Shown in pieces: positions 16,221 to 23,900 of a stretch of 64,000 nucleotides of DNA (its first letter is position 1; the number at the start of each line of letters is the position of its first letter). Under the pieces are notes generated by a model. It had not been told where the DNA came from. It ran no database searches and saw only the letters and a program-made list of their open reading frames with translations. The position numbers and the translations under genes were made by a program. The DNA is from Bacteroidales bacterium (lineage in GTDB: Bacteria; Bacteroidota; Bacteroidia; Bacteroidales; Marinilabiliaceae), in assembly GCA_017417385.1 (NCBI GenBank), contig JAFPZF010000006.1, positions 1 to 64,000 on the forward strand, read 5' to 3'.

Positions 16221-16811
16221 TTAAACAGAGAGTTCCTGACAGATATTGATAATTGAAGGGAGGATGAAGTGAGTGTCGTCTGGGGAGATGACGTAGTCAG
16301 CATGCTTGATAAGCTGGTCGTTGTCAAGCTGGTTGTTGACACGGCGGCTGACGTCGGTGAAACTCAGTTTGTCGCGCAGCATAGTCCGCTTGATGCGAGT
16401 ATGAGTCGGGAGGGTGGCGACGATGACGCGGTCGACACGGTCGATCAGACCAGACTCGACGAGGACGGCGGCCTCGCATAGCACCCAGGGGGCGCCGTTG
16501 TCCTTTTGCCTTACCGCCCAGCGCTCGAAGTCGGAGAGGACGACAGGGTGGATAAGGCGGTTGACCTGGGCGAGGAGAGTCTTGTTGGCGAAGATCATAG
16601 CAGCCATTTCGGCGCGTCTCAGTTGACCGAGCGGGGTGTAGATATCGTTACCGAGGAGAGCCTTGAGGCCGGAAACGATATTGCGGTCGGTCTCAGTCAG
16701 GCGTTTAGCTTCGATGTCGCAGAAGTACACAGGGATACCAAGGGCGGCGAAAGTCTTAGCGATAGTAGACTTTCCGCTACCGATACCACCTGTTATTCCG
16801 ACTTTTATCAT
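16221..16811 (-). CDS. coaE: dephospho-CoA kinase
   Basis: A 196-residue cytosolic enzyme that phosphorylates dephospho-CoA, the last step of coenzyme A synthesis. The P-loop GGIGSGKST is at residues 8-16, and a lid Arg region follows IKRTMLRD. Its length is normal. It is the first gene of a two-gene unit with the DjlA-like gene, read from a near-perfect promoter 27 nt upstream. Confidence 0.94.
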   Translation of the reverse strand: MIKVGITGGIGSGKSTIAKTFAALGIPVYFCDIEAKRLTETDRNIVSGLKALLGNDIYTPLGQLRRAEMAAMIFANKTLLAQVNRLIHPVVLSDFERWAVRQKDNGAPWVLCEAAVLVESGLIDRVDRVIVATLPTHTRIKRTMLRDKLSFTDVSRRVNNQLDNDQLIKHADYVISPDDTHFILPSIINICQELSV

Positions 16812-16837
16812 TTTAAGACTATGATTTGTACTACGTG

Positions 16838-16868
16838 CAAAGATAGTACAGAAAGTTTATGAAACAAA
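16838..16868 (-). promoter_or_regulatory. coaE promoter, TTTG-N19-TATCTTTG
   Basis: On the minus strand, TTTG (16868-16865), a 19-nt spacer and TATCTTTG (16845-16838) match the Bacteroidota consensus exactly. The -7 end is 26 nt before the coaE ATG. Confidence 0.85.
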
Positions 16869-16922
16869 ATATAGCAGAAGCAAGGGGAGAGGAGGACTGT
16901 CGTGAGGGCGACCACAATCAGA

Positions 16923-17096
16923 TTATTTTTGGCACTTGTCGTCTTTGACATTCCCATTGCAATCGCAGCTGTTGCAGCCATTGCAGCCACATCCGCAGCC
17001 TTTACCCTTGCCGTTAAGGACTTTCCGGATACGGATAGCGATATAAGCTAGGCAGCAGAGGAGGGCGGCGGCGACTATCAGATATTGAGAGTCCAT
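16923..17096 (-). CDS. Cys-rich membrane miniprotein, FeoB-associated type
   Basis: A 57-residue protein with one N-terminal membrane helix (residues 5-22) and a cytosolic tail in which Cys alternate with Gly and Asn: C34, C36, C38, C41, C44, C46 and C55. This is the form of the FeoB-associated Cys-rich membrane proteins, thought to bind iron near FeoB. No feo gene lies nearby. It starts 2 nt after the MurU-like gene stops, so it ends the maf to MurU operon. A metal-binding role is inferred from the Cys pattern. Confidence 0.8.
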   Translation of the reverse strand: MDSQYLIVAAALLCCLAYIAIRIRKVLNGKGKGCGCGCNGCNSCDCNGNVKDDKCQK

Positions 17097-17098
17097 AG

Positions 17099-17830
17099 CT
17101 ACTTGAGATTGGAGAGGAAAGACTCGGCAGTTGCCAGTTTCTCGGTCGTCCCGATGTCGAACCAGTATTCGCCGTCGGCGATAGGCTTACGGAGAATGGT
17201 CGTGTCGGCAGCCATATCTAGGTAGGCGTCGATGATGCCCATCTTACGGACGGGCAGCATTTTCCTGATGCAGCGTTGAGAGATGACGTGAATGCCATCG
17301 AAGGCCTCTTCGTAGGCAGTCTTGACGATATGGGGAGTTTTCGTCTCGCCAGACTTCTTGTTTTTCCAGCCGGACAGTCTCCCGTCTGAGTCGAAGAGCA
17401 GGGCTCTAGAGGAAGTCCTTCCGTCGGTCAGGAGAGTGGCGTCGGCGTTCGACGCTTTGTGGTATTCGACGAGACTATTGATAGACGCGTTAGTAATGAT
17501 GTCAGCGTTACGGACGACAATGTCGTTGGTGTCGGTGAAGAGGTTGAGAGCCTTGGCAATGCCGCCGCCAGTGTCAAGCAGTTCGTCTCGTTCGTCGGAG
17601 ATGACGATGTCGCACTGCCATTCGGAACGATGAGAAAGGATAAAATCCTCGATCATATCGGCCATGTGGTGGACATTGACGACGATGTTCCTAATCTTGG
17701 CGTCAGTCATGTGGAGGATAGCCCTTTCGAGGAGAGTCTGTCCGAGCACTTCGACAAGAGCCTTCGGGCGAGAGCTGGTGAGAGGAGCGAGTCTCGTCCC
17801 GAGTCCAGCGGCGAAAATCATCCCGTTCAT
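17099..17830 (-). CDS. sugar-phosphate nucleotidyltransferase, MurU-like
   Basis: A 243-residue nucleotidyltransferase. The signature GLGTRLAPLTSSRPKAL lies at residues 9-25, and the metal Asp occurs in VVRNADI. Its closest functional match by sequence and context is MurU, which makes UDP-MurNAc from MurNAc-1-phosphate. The kinase encoded directly upstream is AmgK-like, and the two coding regions overlap by 1 nt (TAATG), as expected of translationally coupled partners. In Pseudomonas AmgK and MurU form a cell-wall recycling route that bypasses de novo UDP-MurNAc synthesis. Substrate is inferred. Confidence 0.8.
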   Translation of the reverse strand: MNGMIFAAGLGTRLAPLTSSRPKALVEVLGQTLLERAILHMTDAKIRNIVVNVHHMADMIEDFILSHRSEWQCDIVISDERDELLDTGGGIAKALNLFTDTNDIVVRNADIITNASINSLVEYHKASNADATLLTDGRTSSRALLFDSDGRLSGWKNKKSGETKTPHIVKTAYEEAFDGIHVISQRCIRKMLPVRKMGIIDAYLDMAADTTILRKPIADGEYWFDIGTTEKLATAESFLSNLK

Positions 17831-19266
17831 TACTTCTGCGCTATAGATTCAGTGTGTTTTAGTTCGACGTCGATATCCTTGAAAGACTTCCTGAGCCAGT
17901 CGGCAATCTGTTCGGCGCAGTAGACAGAGCGATGCTGTCCGCCTGTGCAGCCGAAGCTAATCATGAGACTGTTGAAGTTTCTCTTGCGATAGTTGTTGAC
18001 GCTTATCGAAGCAATCTCCTTGGCAGCTTTCAGGAAGGGCGTCATCTCGGACTTGTAGTGGTCGAAGAACTCGATCACGTCTGGGTCTTTGCCAGTGCTA
18101 TTCTTGTAGCGTTCCTCTCTGCCGGGGTTGGGCAGGGCGCGACAGTCGAACACGTGACCGCCGCCGTTGCCGGAGAGGTCAGTCGGGATCCCGTGTTTGT
18201 AGGAGAAGGAGAACACCTTGACCTTCAGTCTGTTCTCGTTGCTTATTCTACGCAGTTTTTCAGAGTGGGCGACCTCGACGAGGACCCTTTTCAGTTCGTC
18301 GATCTCGATAGCTGGGAAGTGGTTGTCGACAATATCCAGAAGGTTGTCGAGGGCTAGAGGGATGCTCTTGAGGAAGTGCGCCTTTCTCTCGAAGTAGCCA
18401 CGGTAGCCGTAGGCGCCCATAGCCTGCATAAGTCGGATGAGGACGTAGCCGTAGAAGTACTTGAGGAAGGTCGGCATCTCGTTAGGCTTCAGCTTGGAGA
18501 CGTAGTAGGAGAGCAGTTCATTTCTGACGGCGTCGCTCAGTTCAGCCTTAGCGTCGTAGAGGAGGCTAGCGACATCATATTGCTTAGCGCCCTTGCGTCC
18601 GCCCTGATAGTCGATGAACCAAGGTTCGCAGTCGGCGTCGATCATGATATTCCTACTCTGGAAGTCCCTGTAGAGGAAGTACTTACAGTTAGCCTCCGAG
18701 AGGTAGTCCGAGAGCGCATCGAAGTCTCGCTCAATCTTTTCCTCGTCGAAGGGGATGCCGGCGAGCTTAAGGAAGTAGTATTTAAAGTATTGCATATCCC
18801 ACATCATGCTTTGCTTGTCGAAGCAATCTCGTGGGTAGCACATAGAGAAGTCGATAGCGTTACGACCTTTCTGCTGAATCTCGAAAAGGCCGTTGAGCAC
18901 CTTCTTGTAGAGACCCTTGACCGTCGAGGACAGGCGTTTACCTTTATCCTTCTCGATTATGCTATAGAGCGTCGTGTCGCCGAGGTCCTGCTGGAGGTAG
19001 ACGTCTTTCTCCTTGTCGATGCCGTATATTGCTGGCACGTTGATACCAGCCTTAGCGAGAGCCTTGCTAAAGGAGAGGAAGGCTTCGTTCTCTCTTGTGT
19101 TCTCGCCGACTGCGCCGATAGCGCAGGCCTTGTCGGAGCAGAGCCTGTAATATTTTCTGTTAGAGCCAGACTGAGGCATCAGGACCGTCTTCGTGGGTCT
19201 CTCGCCGGACCATTTCTCGAACAGATCTTCGATGGCGGCGATACGCAGGTTCAATTCAGCATCCAT
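17830..19266 (-). CDS. AmgK-like sugar kinase fused to a RapZ C-terminal domain
   Basis: A 478-residue fusion. Residues 1-335 form an aminoglycoside-phosphotransferase-type kinase domain with the catalytic segment YRDFQSRN (D201) and the metal motif FIDYQGG (D219), as in AmgK, which phosphorylates MurNAc and GlcNAc at C1. Residues about 348-478 match the C-terminal domain of RapZ: SFSYKHGIP at 353-361 and GCTGGQHRSV at 439-448. In E. coli the RapZ C-terminal domain binds glucosamine-6-phosphate and controls amino-sugar synthesis. The fusion could let the kinase sense amino-sugar level; this is inference. It lies 25 nt after maf. Confidence 0.87.
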   Translation of the reverse strand: MDAELNLRIAAIEDLFEKWSGERPTKTVLMPQSGSNRKYYRLCSDKACAIGAVGENTRENEAFLSFSKALAKAGINVPAIYGIDKEKDVYLQQDLGDTTLYSIIEKDKGKRLSSTVKGLYKKVLNGLFEIQQKGRNAIDFSMCYPRDCFDKQSMMWDMQYFKYYFLKLAGIPFDEEKIERDFDALSDYLSEANCKYFLYRDFQSRNIMIDADCEPWFIDYQGGRKGAKQYDVASLLYDAKAELSDAVRNELLSYYVSKLKPNEMPTFLKYFYGYVLIRLMQAMGAYGYRGYFERKAHFLKSIPLALDNLLDIVDNHFPAIEIDELKRVLVEVAHSEKLRRISNENRLKVKVFSFSYKHGIPTDLSGNGGGHVFDCRALPNPGREERYKNSTGKDPDVIEFFDHYKSEMTPFLKAAKEIASISVNNYRKRNFNSLMISFGCTGGQHRSVYCAEQIADWLRKSFKDIDVELKHTESIAQK

Positions 19267-19291
19267 GTCACACAGAGCCTTAGAGGTGGAA

Positions 19292-19879
19292 CTAGATATT
19301 CTGGAGTTCAGCGAAGAGCCTTTGCGTCGGCAGGCCCATCACGTTGTGGTAGGAGCCCTCGATGTAGTCGATGCCGACGATGCCTATCCACTCCTGGATA
19401 CCATAGGCGCCAGCCTTGTCGAGCGGGTGGTAGGAGGCGATGTAGTGCTCGATAGTCTTTTCGGAGAGAGGTCTGAAAGTCACCTTAGTCTTGATGGCGA
19501 ACTCGACCCTCTTGTCCTTAGTGAGGATAACTACGCCAGTTATGACCCTATGAGTTCTGCCTTGGAGGCTCATAAGCATATCCTTAGCCTCTTTTTCGTC
19601 TTTCGGTTTACCGAGAATCTTGTCATCGGCCACGACAACAGTGTCGGCAGTTATGAGGATGTCGTTAGCCTCAATTTTCTGCGCATAGGCGTCGGCCTTC
19701 TTTTTCGATATGAAGCTGGCGACGTCCTTCGCCTTCGTTTCCTCCGGGTAGCTCTCGTCTACATCAATTCCCTTCCAGACTTCGTGGTCTATACCCATTT
19801 GACAGAGCAGCTCGTGCCTACGTGGGGAGCCGCTTGCCAGAATCACTCTACGTCCGTTCAGATTTTCGATCATCGTCAT
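19292..19879 (-). CDS. maf: Maf-family nucleotide pyrophosphatase
   Basis: A 195-residue protein with the Maf signature LASGSPRRHELL at residues 15-26 and the active-site segment ITADTVVV. The family hydrolyses non-canonical or UTP-type nucleoside triphosphates and is tied to septum formation. Its length is normal. It is the first gene of the operon that continues into the AmgK-RapZ fusion, the MurU-like gene and the Cys-rich miniprotein. A -7 element lies 17 nt upstream. Confidence 0.92.
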   Translation of the reverse strand: MTMIENLNGRRVILASGSPRRHELLCQMGIDHEVWKGIDVDESYPEETKAKDVASFISKKKADAYAQKIEANDILITADTVVVADDKILGKPKDEKEAKDMLMSLQGRTHRVITGVVILTKDKRVEFAIKTKVTFRPLSEKTIEHYIASYHPLDKAGAYGIQEWIGIVGIDYIEGSYHNVMGLPTQRLFAELQNI

Positions 19880-19895
19880 AATAAAAAACTTTGTG

Positions 19896-19903
19896 CAAAG
19901 TTA
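19896..19903 (-). promoter_or_regulatory. -7 element of the maf operon
   Basis: On the minus strand TAACTTTG, followed by C, matches TAnnTTTG. It ends 16 nt before the maf ATG. The -33 position has no TTTG. Confidence 0.6.
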
Positions 19904-19952
19904 CCCATTTTCTTGCTACTGCGCTTGATTTGGCACTCTTTTCTCGTGGCAA

Positions 19953-21329
19953 TTAAACCTCCTTGACGACCACTTGACCAGAAGAAGACTTCAGGACGAC
20001 GACGTTGTGACCTCGGGAGATGAAGTTGCAACTCGAGATAGCATCGTAGGAGTCGCCGTCAATCTCGACCTTGCCACCCGGGCGGAGGTCGGTCAGGGCT
20101 ATACCTTGTCTACCAATCATAGCGTCCACCTTCACCTTGTCGACGCCGACGAAACCCTCGTCAACGTCTTGACTTGTAGCGAGGACCACGCCAGCGAGAG
20201 GGCCGGTTGACCTATTCTTGAAGAAGTATTTGCCGAGGAGAATGCTACATATAATACCCAAGACAATAGAGAGCAGCACCATGGCGAGGGCTTTCATGAC
20301 CGACATGCTCTCGACGCCCTCGAAGCTAAAGCCGTCGTTGTCGAGGAGACTCAGAGTCAGTGAGGCGACGACACAGACGATGCCGGCAATCCCCGAGACG
20401 CCGAAGCCGGGGAACACAAACACCTCGAGCGCGAGGAGGATGAGGCCGAGGATGAAGAGTACAATCTCCCAGTTCTCGGCGAGACCGTCGATGTAGAGCG
20501 GTGCGAAGTAGAGGACTGCGGCGACGGCGGAGGCGAGGATAGGGAAGCCGACGCCGGGAGTCTGGAGTTCGAAGTAGATGCCGCCGATGATGATAAGGAT
20601 GAGGATGCCGCGGAAGCCAGTCGAGAGGAGGCCGCCCTTGATGTCGGATAAGAGACTCGGTTCATAACGAACAATTTGAGCATTCGGGGCTACGTGGGCG
20701 ATTACCGTCTCCTCGTTCGGGTATTCGCCTTCGCAGTAGCCGAGACGGATAGCTTCTTGAGTAGTCAGAGTCAGGACGTGGGCCGAGTCGATGACGCCCT
20801 CGATAGAGACAGCCTCGTCGACGAAGGCTTCGGCGATTCTCGGGTCGCGGAGGAAGAGTCGTGAGGAGTCCTTGCCGTCGTTGTAGGGGTGAGCCTCGGC
20901 GGTAGCTCTCATGATGGCCCTCATGTAGCTCTGATACTTATCGGGGGCCTTGCTGCCGTCGGCACCGCTGACGACAGTAGCAGCGCCGATGCTACTACCG
21001 GGGCTCATAAAGATAGAGTCGCAGGCAGTGGCGATGAGAGCGCCGGCGGAGGCAGCGTTTCTGTTGATGAAGACGAAGATAGGTCTCTCGTCAGCGAGGA
21101 TAGCCTGCCTTATCGAGTCGGCGAAGACCAGTTCGCCGCCGTAGGTGTTCATGTGGATGAGGACCATATCAGCGTTCTCGGACTTAGCCTTGTCGAGGGC
21201 TTCCTGAGTATGAATCCAGGCGCTGCTAGATATTTCCTCGGCCATGTCGAAGACGAGGACCTTATCATTGGCGAGAGAGGACAGCACGAAGGCCGTCATC
21301 ATCAATATAGTTGTCAGAAGAAACTTCAT
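19953..21329 (-). CDS. NfeD-family membrane serine protease
   Basis: About 458 residues. A signal peptide is followed by a ClpP-class protease domain with the oxyanion/serine region NTYGGE and NAASAGAL. Several membrane helices follow (about residues 225-385), and the last 70 residues form an OB-like NfeD domain (IGRQGIALTDLRPGGKV). Full-length NfeD proteins of this type associate with stomatin-like proteins; no stomatin gene is nearby. The start MKFLLTT at 21329 is preferred to the ATG three codons upstream because the signal peptide then starts with Met-Lys. Confidence 0.88.
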   Translation of the reverse strand: MKFLLTTILMMTAFVLSSLANDKVLVFDMAEEISSSAWIHTQEALDKAKSENADMVLIHMNTYGGELVFADSIRQAILADERPIFVFINRNAASAGALIATACDSIFMSPGSSIGAATVVSGADGSKAPDKYQSYMRAIMRATAEAHPYNDGKDSSRLFLRDPRIAEAFVDEAVSIEGVIDSAHVLTLTTQEAIRLGYCEGEYPNEETVIAHVAPNAQIVRYEPSLLSDIKGGLLSTGFRGILILIIIGGIYFELQTPGVGFPILASAVAAVLYFAPLYIDGLAENWEIVLFILGLILLALEVFVFPGFGVSGIAGIVCVVASLTLSLLDNDGFSFEGVESMSVMKALAMVLLSIVLGIICSILLGKYFFKNRSTGPLAGVVLATSQDVDEGFVGVDKVKVDAMIGRQGIALTDLRPGGKVEIDGDSYDAISSCNFISRGHNVVVLKSSSGQVVVKEV

Positions 21330-21458
21330 AATAGCCAATCAGATAGTATGTTAGACGTAGTGAGAAGGGGCGGAGACAGCCTGCGACGCGGGGACAGTGA
21401 CGAGGTGGGGCTGTCGTGGGGCAGGACGGAGGAGGGCAGGGTGGAGCGGTAGGGATAG

Positions 21459-21495
21459 AAAAACGCTCCCCACAAAAACACTTTTGCAGGGAGCG
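21459..21495 (-). terminator. terminator after the sugar nucleotidyltransferase
   Basis: On the minus strand a stem CGCTCCC/GGGAGCG with an 18-nt loop is followed by TTTTT. It lies 34 nt after the stop of the gene at 21529-22443. Confidence 0.75.
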
Positions 21496-21528
21496 ATTGG
21501 TCGTTATCTCCGCAATAGGAGTTAGGGC

Positions 21529-22443
21529 CTACTTGAAGAGCGGAGCAGGGTATTCACCCTTGTCCACGAGGCTCTGGATCTTGTCGACGACATCCTGGCG
21601 GTCTGCAGCGTAGGTGACGCCGAACCACTTGCTCGTAGTGTCGAGCACCTTGACAGTAGACTGCTTGGTGTTGATGAGCGTGTTGACGACGAGCGGGATG
21701 AAGAACTCAGCCTTGATGTTGGACATGTTGGCTGGGTTGGAGAGGAAGGCGTTGAACTCTCTCTCGCTGTGCTTGAAGTAGTCAGGAGTGAAGCCCCATA
21801 CGTTCATAGATACCGGGGTCTCGTCCTTGATAGCGACCCATTCGCCCTTCTCGTCCTTGTAGCAGACGTCCTTGTTGACGCGCATGATCTCCGTTCTCTC
21901 GACGACCGTCGTAAGGTGACCGTTAGCGTCGGTCTCGCAGATGCCGCGAGCGACAGTGCCGCTCTCAGAGAGCGTGTTGCCGACCCTGAAGCCGACCATG
22001 CAGTAGTCGTCGTGAGCGTCCTCAGGCAGGTTGGCGAGGTACTTACCGACGACAGCGAAAGTGTCACGGCCATAGAAGTCGTCGGCGTTGATGACAGCGA
22101 AAGGCTCCTTGATGACATCCTTGCCCATGAGGACGGCGTGGTTGGTACCCCAAGGTTTCGTCCTACCCTCTGGGCACTTGAAGCCGGCTGGGAGGTCGTC
22201 GATGCTCTGGAACACCAGTTCCGTCTTGATGTGACCCTCGTACTTAGAGAGGACCTTCTTGCGGAAGTCCTCCTCGAAGTCGTGGCGTATGACGAAGACC
22301 ACCTTGCCGAAGCCGGCGCGGATGGCGTCAAATATCGAGTAGTCCATGATTGTCTCGCCGCAAGGGCCGAGGCCGTCAAGCTGCTTGAGGCCGCCGTAGC
22401 GGCTGCCCATGCCAGCAGCCAGCACAAATAAAGTTGGTTTCAT
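21529..22443 (-). CDS. sugar-phosphate nucleotidyltransferase
   Basis: A 304-residue enzyme with the nucleotidyltransferase start AAGMGSRYGGLKQLDGLG (residues 9-26), a WGTNHAVL segment and the metal Asp in VINADDFYG. It would join an NTP to a sugar 1-phosphate. It resembles GalU/RmlA-like proteins but is not a clear member of either; Bacteroidales genomes often carry this form near cell-wall salvage genes. It has its own promoter and terminator. The substrate cannot be told from the sequence. Confidence 0.83.
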   Translation of the reverse strand: MKPTLFVLAAGMGSRYGGLKQLDGLGPCGETIMDYSIFDAIRAGFGKVVFVIRHDFEEDFRKKVLSKYEGHIKTELVFQSIDDLPAGFKCPEGRTKPWGTNHAVLMGKDVIKEPFAVINADDFYGRDTFAVVGKYLANLPEDAHDDYCMVGFRVGNTLSESGTVARGICETDANGHLTTVVERTEIMRVNKDVCYKDEKGEWVAIKDETPVSMNVWGFTPDYFKHSEREFNAFLSNPANMSNIKAEFFIPLVVNTLINTKQSTVKVLDTTSKWFGVTYAADRQDVVDKIQSLVDKGEYPAPLFK

Positions 22444-22471
22444 GTCTTATAAGTTCTTTCTTCCAATACTT

Positions 22472-22503
22472 CAAAATTATACCTTTCTGCTCGAAAAACC
22501 AAA
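22472..22503 (-). promoter_or_regulatory. promoter of the nucleotidyltransferase gene, TTTG-N20-TAATTTTG
   Basis: On the minus strand TTTG (22503-22500), a 20-nt spacer and TAATTTTG (22479-22472) match the Bacteroidota consensus. The -7 box ends 28 nt before the ATG. Confidence 0.8.
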
Positions 22504-22552
22504 TCGTAGTGAAGAAGGGAGGGGAAAAGGGATTATTATTCGCAAAAAGTCG

Positions 22553-22560
22553 TATCTTCG
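22553..22560 (+). promoter_or_regulatory. putative -7 element of the toxin-antitoxin pair
   Basis: TATCTTCG, one base off TAnnTTTG, lies 33 nt before the antitoxin ATG. The 12-mer GTCGTATCTTCG around it recurs at 57507-57518 before another gene. Confidence 0.5.
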
Positions 22561-22592
22561 CTTCGTCAAACGATAAAAGGGGAGCAGTATAT

Positions 22593-22874
22593 ATGTGCAC
22601 ATACAAAGACATCGACATTGTCGAATTGCCCAACGGTCAGACGGTTAGCGAGTCCAACCAAGCTGCGAGCCGAGAGATAGAGCGCATCTATGTTGATTCG
22701 TGGCGTCGTGGTGTTTCTGTGCCATTCTTCGACAACGACGGACATATCTATTTAGCCAATCCTGACGGCAGCGAAGACCGCGTTGCTCTTGACCGGAGCA
22801 GTCGTACATACCGCATACTTAGTCGAACAGCTGCGCCAGGCGAAGGTCGCTACTCTTATCTCATTGCCAAATAA
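22593..22874 (+). CDS. putative antitoxin of zeta-like toxin
   Basis: A 93-residue protein with no recognised domain. It begins MCTYKDIDIVELPNG and is rich in Arg, Asp and Glu. Its stop TAA is directly followed by the ATG of the zeta-like gene, an arrangement typical of toxin-antitoxin pairs. Codon use is less purine-biased than in most genes around it, in line with horizontal gain. The start at 22593 is preferred to a far upstream in-frame ATG because the promoter-like element lies between them. The antitoxin role rests on context only. Confidence 0.6.
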   Translation: MCTYKDIDIVELPNGQTVSESNQAASREIERIYVDSWRRGVSVPFFDNDGHIYLANPDGSEDRVALDRSSRTYRILSRTAAPGEGRYSYLIAK

Positions 22875-23468
22875 ATGGGGCGTCGACCAGAGTTAACGAT
22901 CATAGCCAGACCGAACGGGGCGGGTAAGAGTCGTCTCTGTCCCTTCTACGTCGGCACAAAATCTTTCGACGGCGATAAGCTGATGCTTGACCTGCGTCGT
23001 GAGCATCCCGACTGGCCCGACCGTTGGGTGAGTGGAACCGTTGCTTCGCAGTTGGAAAAACAGAAGAGCGAGGCGCTTGAACAACACAAGGATTTCGCCT
23101 TCGAGACCAACTTTTCCAGCGACATAGTACTACGTATGATTGAGGAGTTCCTCGCCGCTGACTTTAAGATTACTCTTTGCTATTTCGGACTTCGCAACGA
23201 GGAGGAAAGCGTGAGTCGCGTCATTCATCGTGTACAGACTGGCGGTCACGACGTTGCAGATGACGTTATCCGCTTCAACTTCCACGAAGGGCTGAAGAAC
23301 ACTCAGCAGCAACTTCGTCTCTTTGACAACCTCACCTTCATCGACGGCAACAGCGACTACGGTCACATTGTAGCCTTGCACATCAGCACGAGCCAGACTC
23401 ACAAGGTTGTCGATAATCCTCCGCAGTGGTTCAAAGAACAGTTTGAGGATCTATTCTCGGAGCTGTAA
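22875..23468 (+). CDS. zeta-toxin-like kinase with altered Walker A
   Basis: A 197-residue P-loop protein of the zeta toxin family. The family motif is usually GPNGAGKS; here it is RPNGAGKS at residues 12-19, so the first Gly of Walker A is Arg. AFETNFSSD (near residues 75-83) and the Arg-rich segment EESVSRVIHRV (near 113-123) match zeta-type sequences. Zeta kinases phosphorylate UDP-N-acetylglucosamine or a similar substrate. The Gly to Arg change could weaken ATP binding, or it may be tolerated. It is paired with the 93-residue gene upstream. Confidence 0.8.
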   Translation: MGRRPELTIIARPNGAGKSRLCPFYVGTKSFDGDKLMLDLRREHPDWPDRWVSGTVASQLEKQKSEALEQHKDFAFETNFSSDIVLRMIEEFLAADFKITLCYFGLRNEEESVSRVIHRVQTGGHDVADDVIRFNFHEGLKNTQQQLRLFDNLTFIDGNSDYGHIVALHISTSQTHKVVDNPPQWFKEQFEDLFSEL

Positions 23469-23626
23469 TTTCAACATAAACTAATCAATTGAACATTAAT
23501 GCCGGCAGGTGCCAATTCGGGCTTGTCGGTGATTTTTATGGGAATTCATTAAAAGAGGAAACGATGATTAAGGGAAGCGTATATGAAGGTGGAAAGGGGC
23601 GAGGAGGTTAACATAAGAAGGAACAA

Positions 23627-23645
23627 GTCTAATACAAGGCTAACC
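23627..23645. repeat. dispersed 19-nt repeat, copy 1
   Basis: GTCTAATACAAGGCTAACC. The same sequence with one change is at 56509-56527, and a 16/19 match in the opposite direction is at 49441-49459. All three copies are intergenic. Confidence 0.6.
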
Positions 23646-23668
23646 TGGGGCGTGGGAATAGCTAAAGG

Positions 23669-23723
23669 TAGGTTCGAGATAGGTTTGAGGTAGGTTTGAG
23701 GTAGGTTCGAGATAGGTTTGAGA
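23669..23723. repeat. five tandem 11-bp repeats
   Basis: Five back-to-back copies of TAGGTTyGAGr, where y alternates C/T and r is A or G. They lie in the 432-nt gap between the zeta-like gene and the truncated ATP-binding gene. The rest of that gap (23469-23900) shows the 19-nt repeat at 23627 and no gene. Confidence 0.85.
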
Positions 23724-23900
23724 CAAAGCGGAGAAATTGTAATATGAATTTGGAGAGAGGTTCAAATTAGACTAACTTTGTTTTGGAGGGGAGGTTGCGG
23801 GGGAACTTGTATAAGTCACTTCTCCAGAACAATTATCATTCACTAGAAAAACTAATGACACAGTTTATCTTACACTCCCGTTCATACAATTCTCCAATTT

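Noticed and set aside
18376..19455. 359-codon plus-strand frame across the AmgK-RapZ and maf genes
   Set aside because: It spans two real genes on the other strand and turns into low-complexity Arg/Ser sequence; a shadow.
23669..23723. GTTCGA motifs that could suggest a tRNA T-arm
   Set aside because: They belong to the 11-bp tandem repeats; no cloverleaf can be drawn around them.
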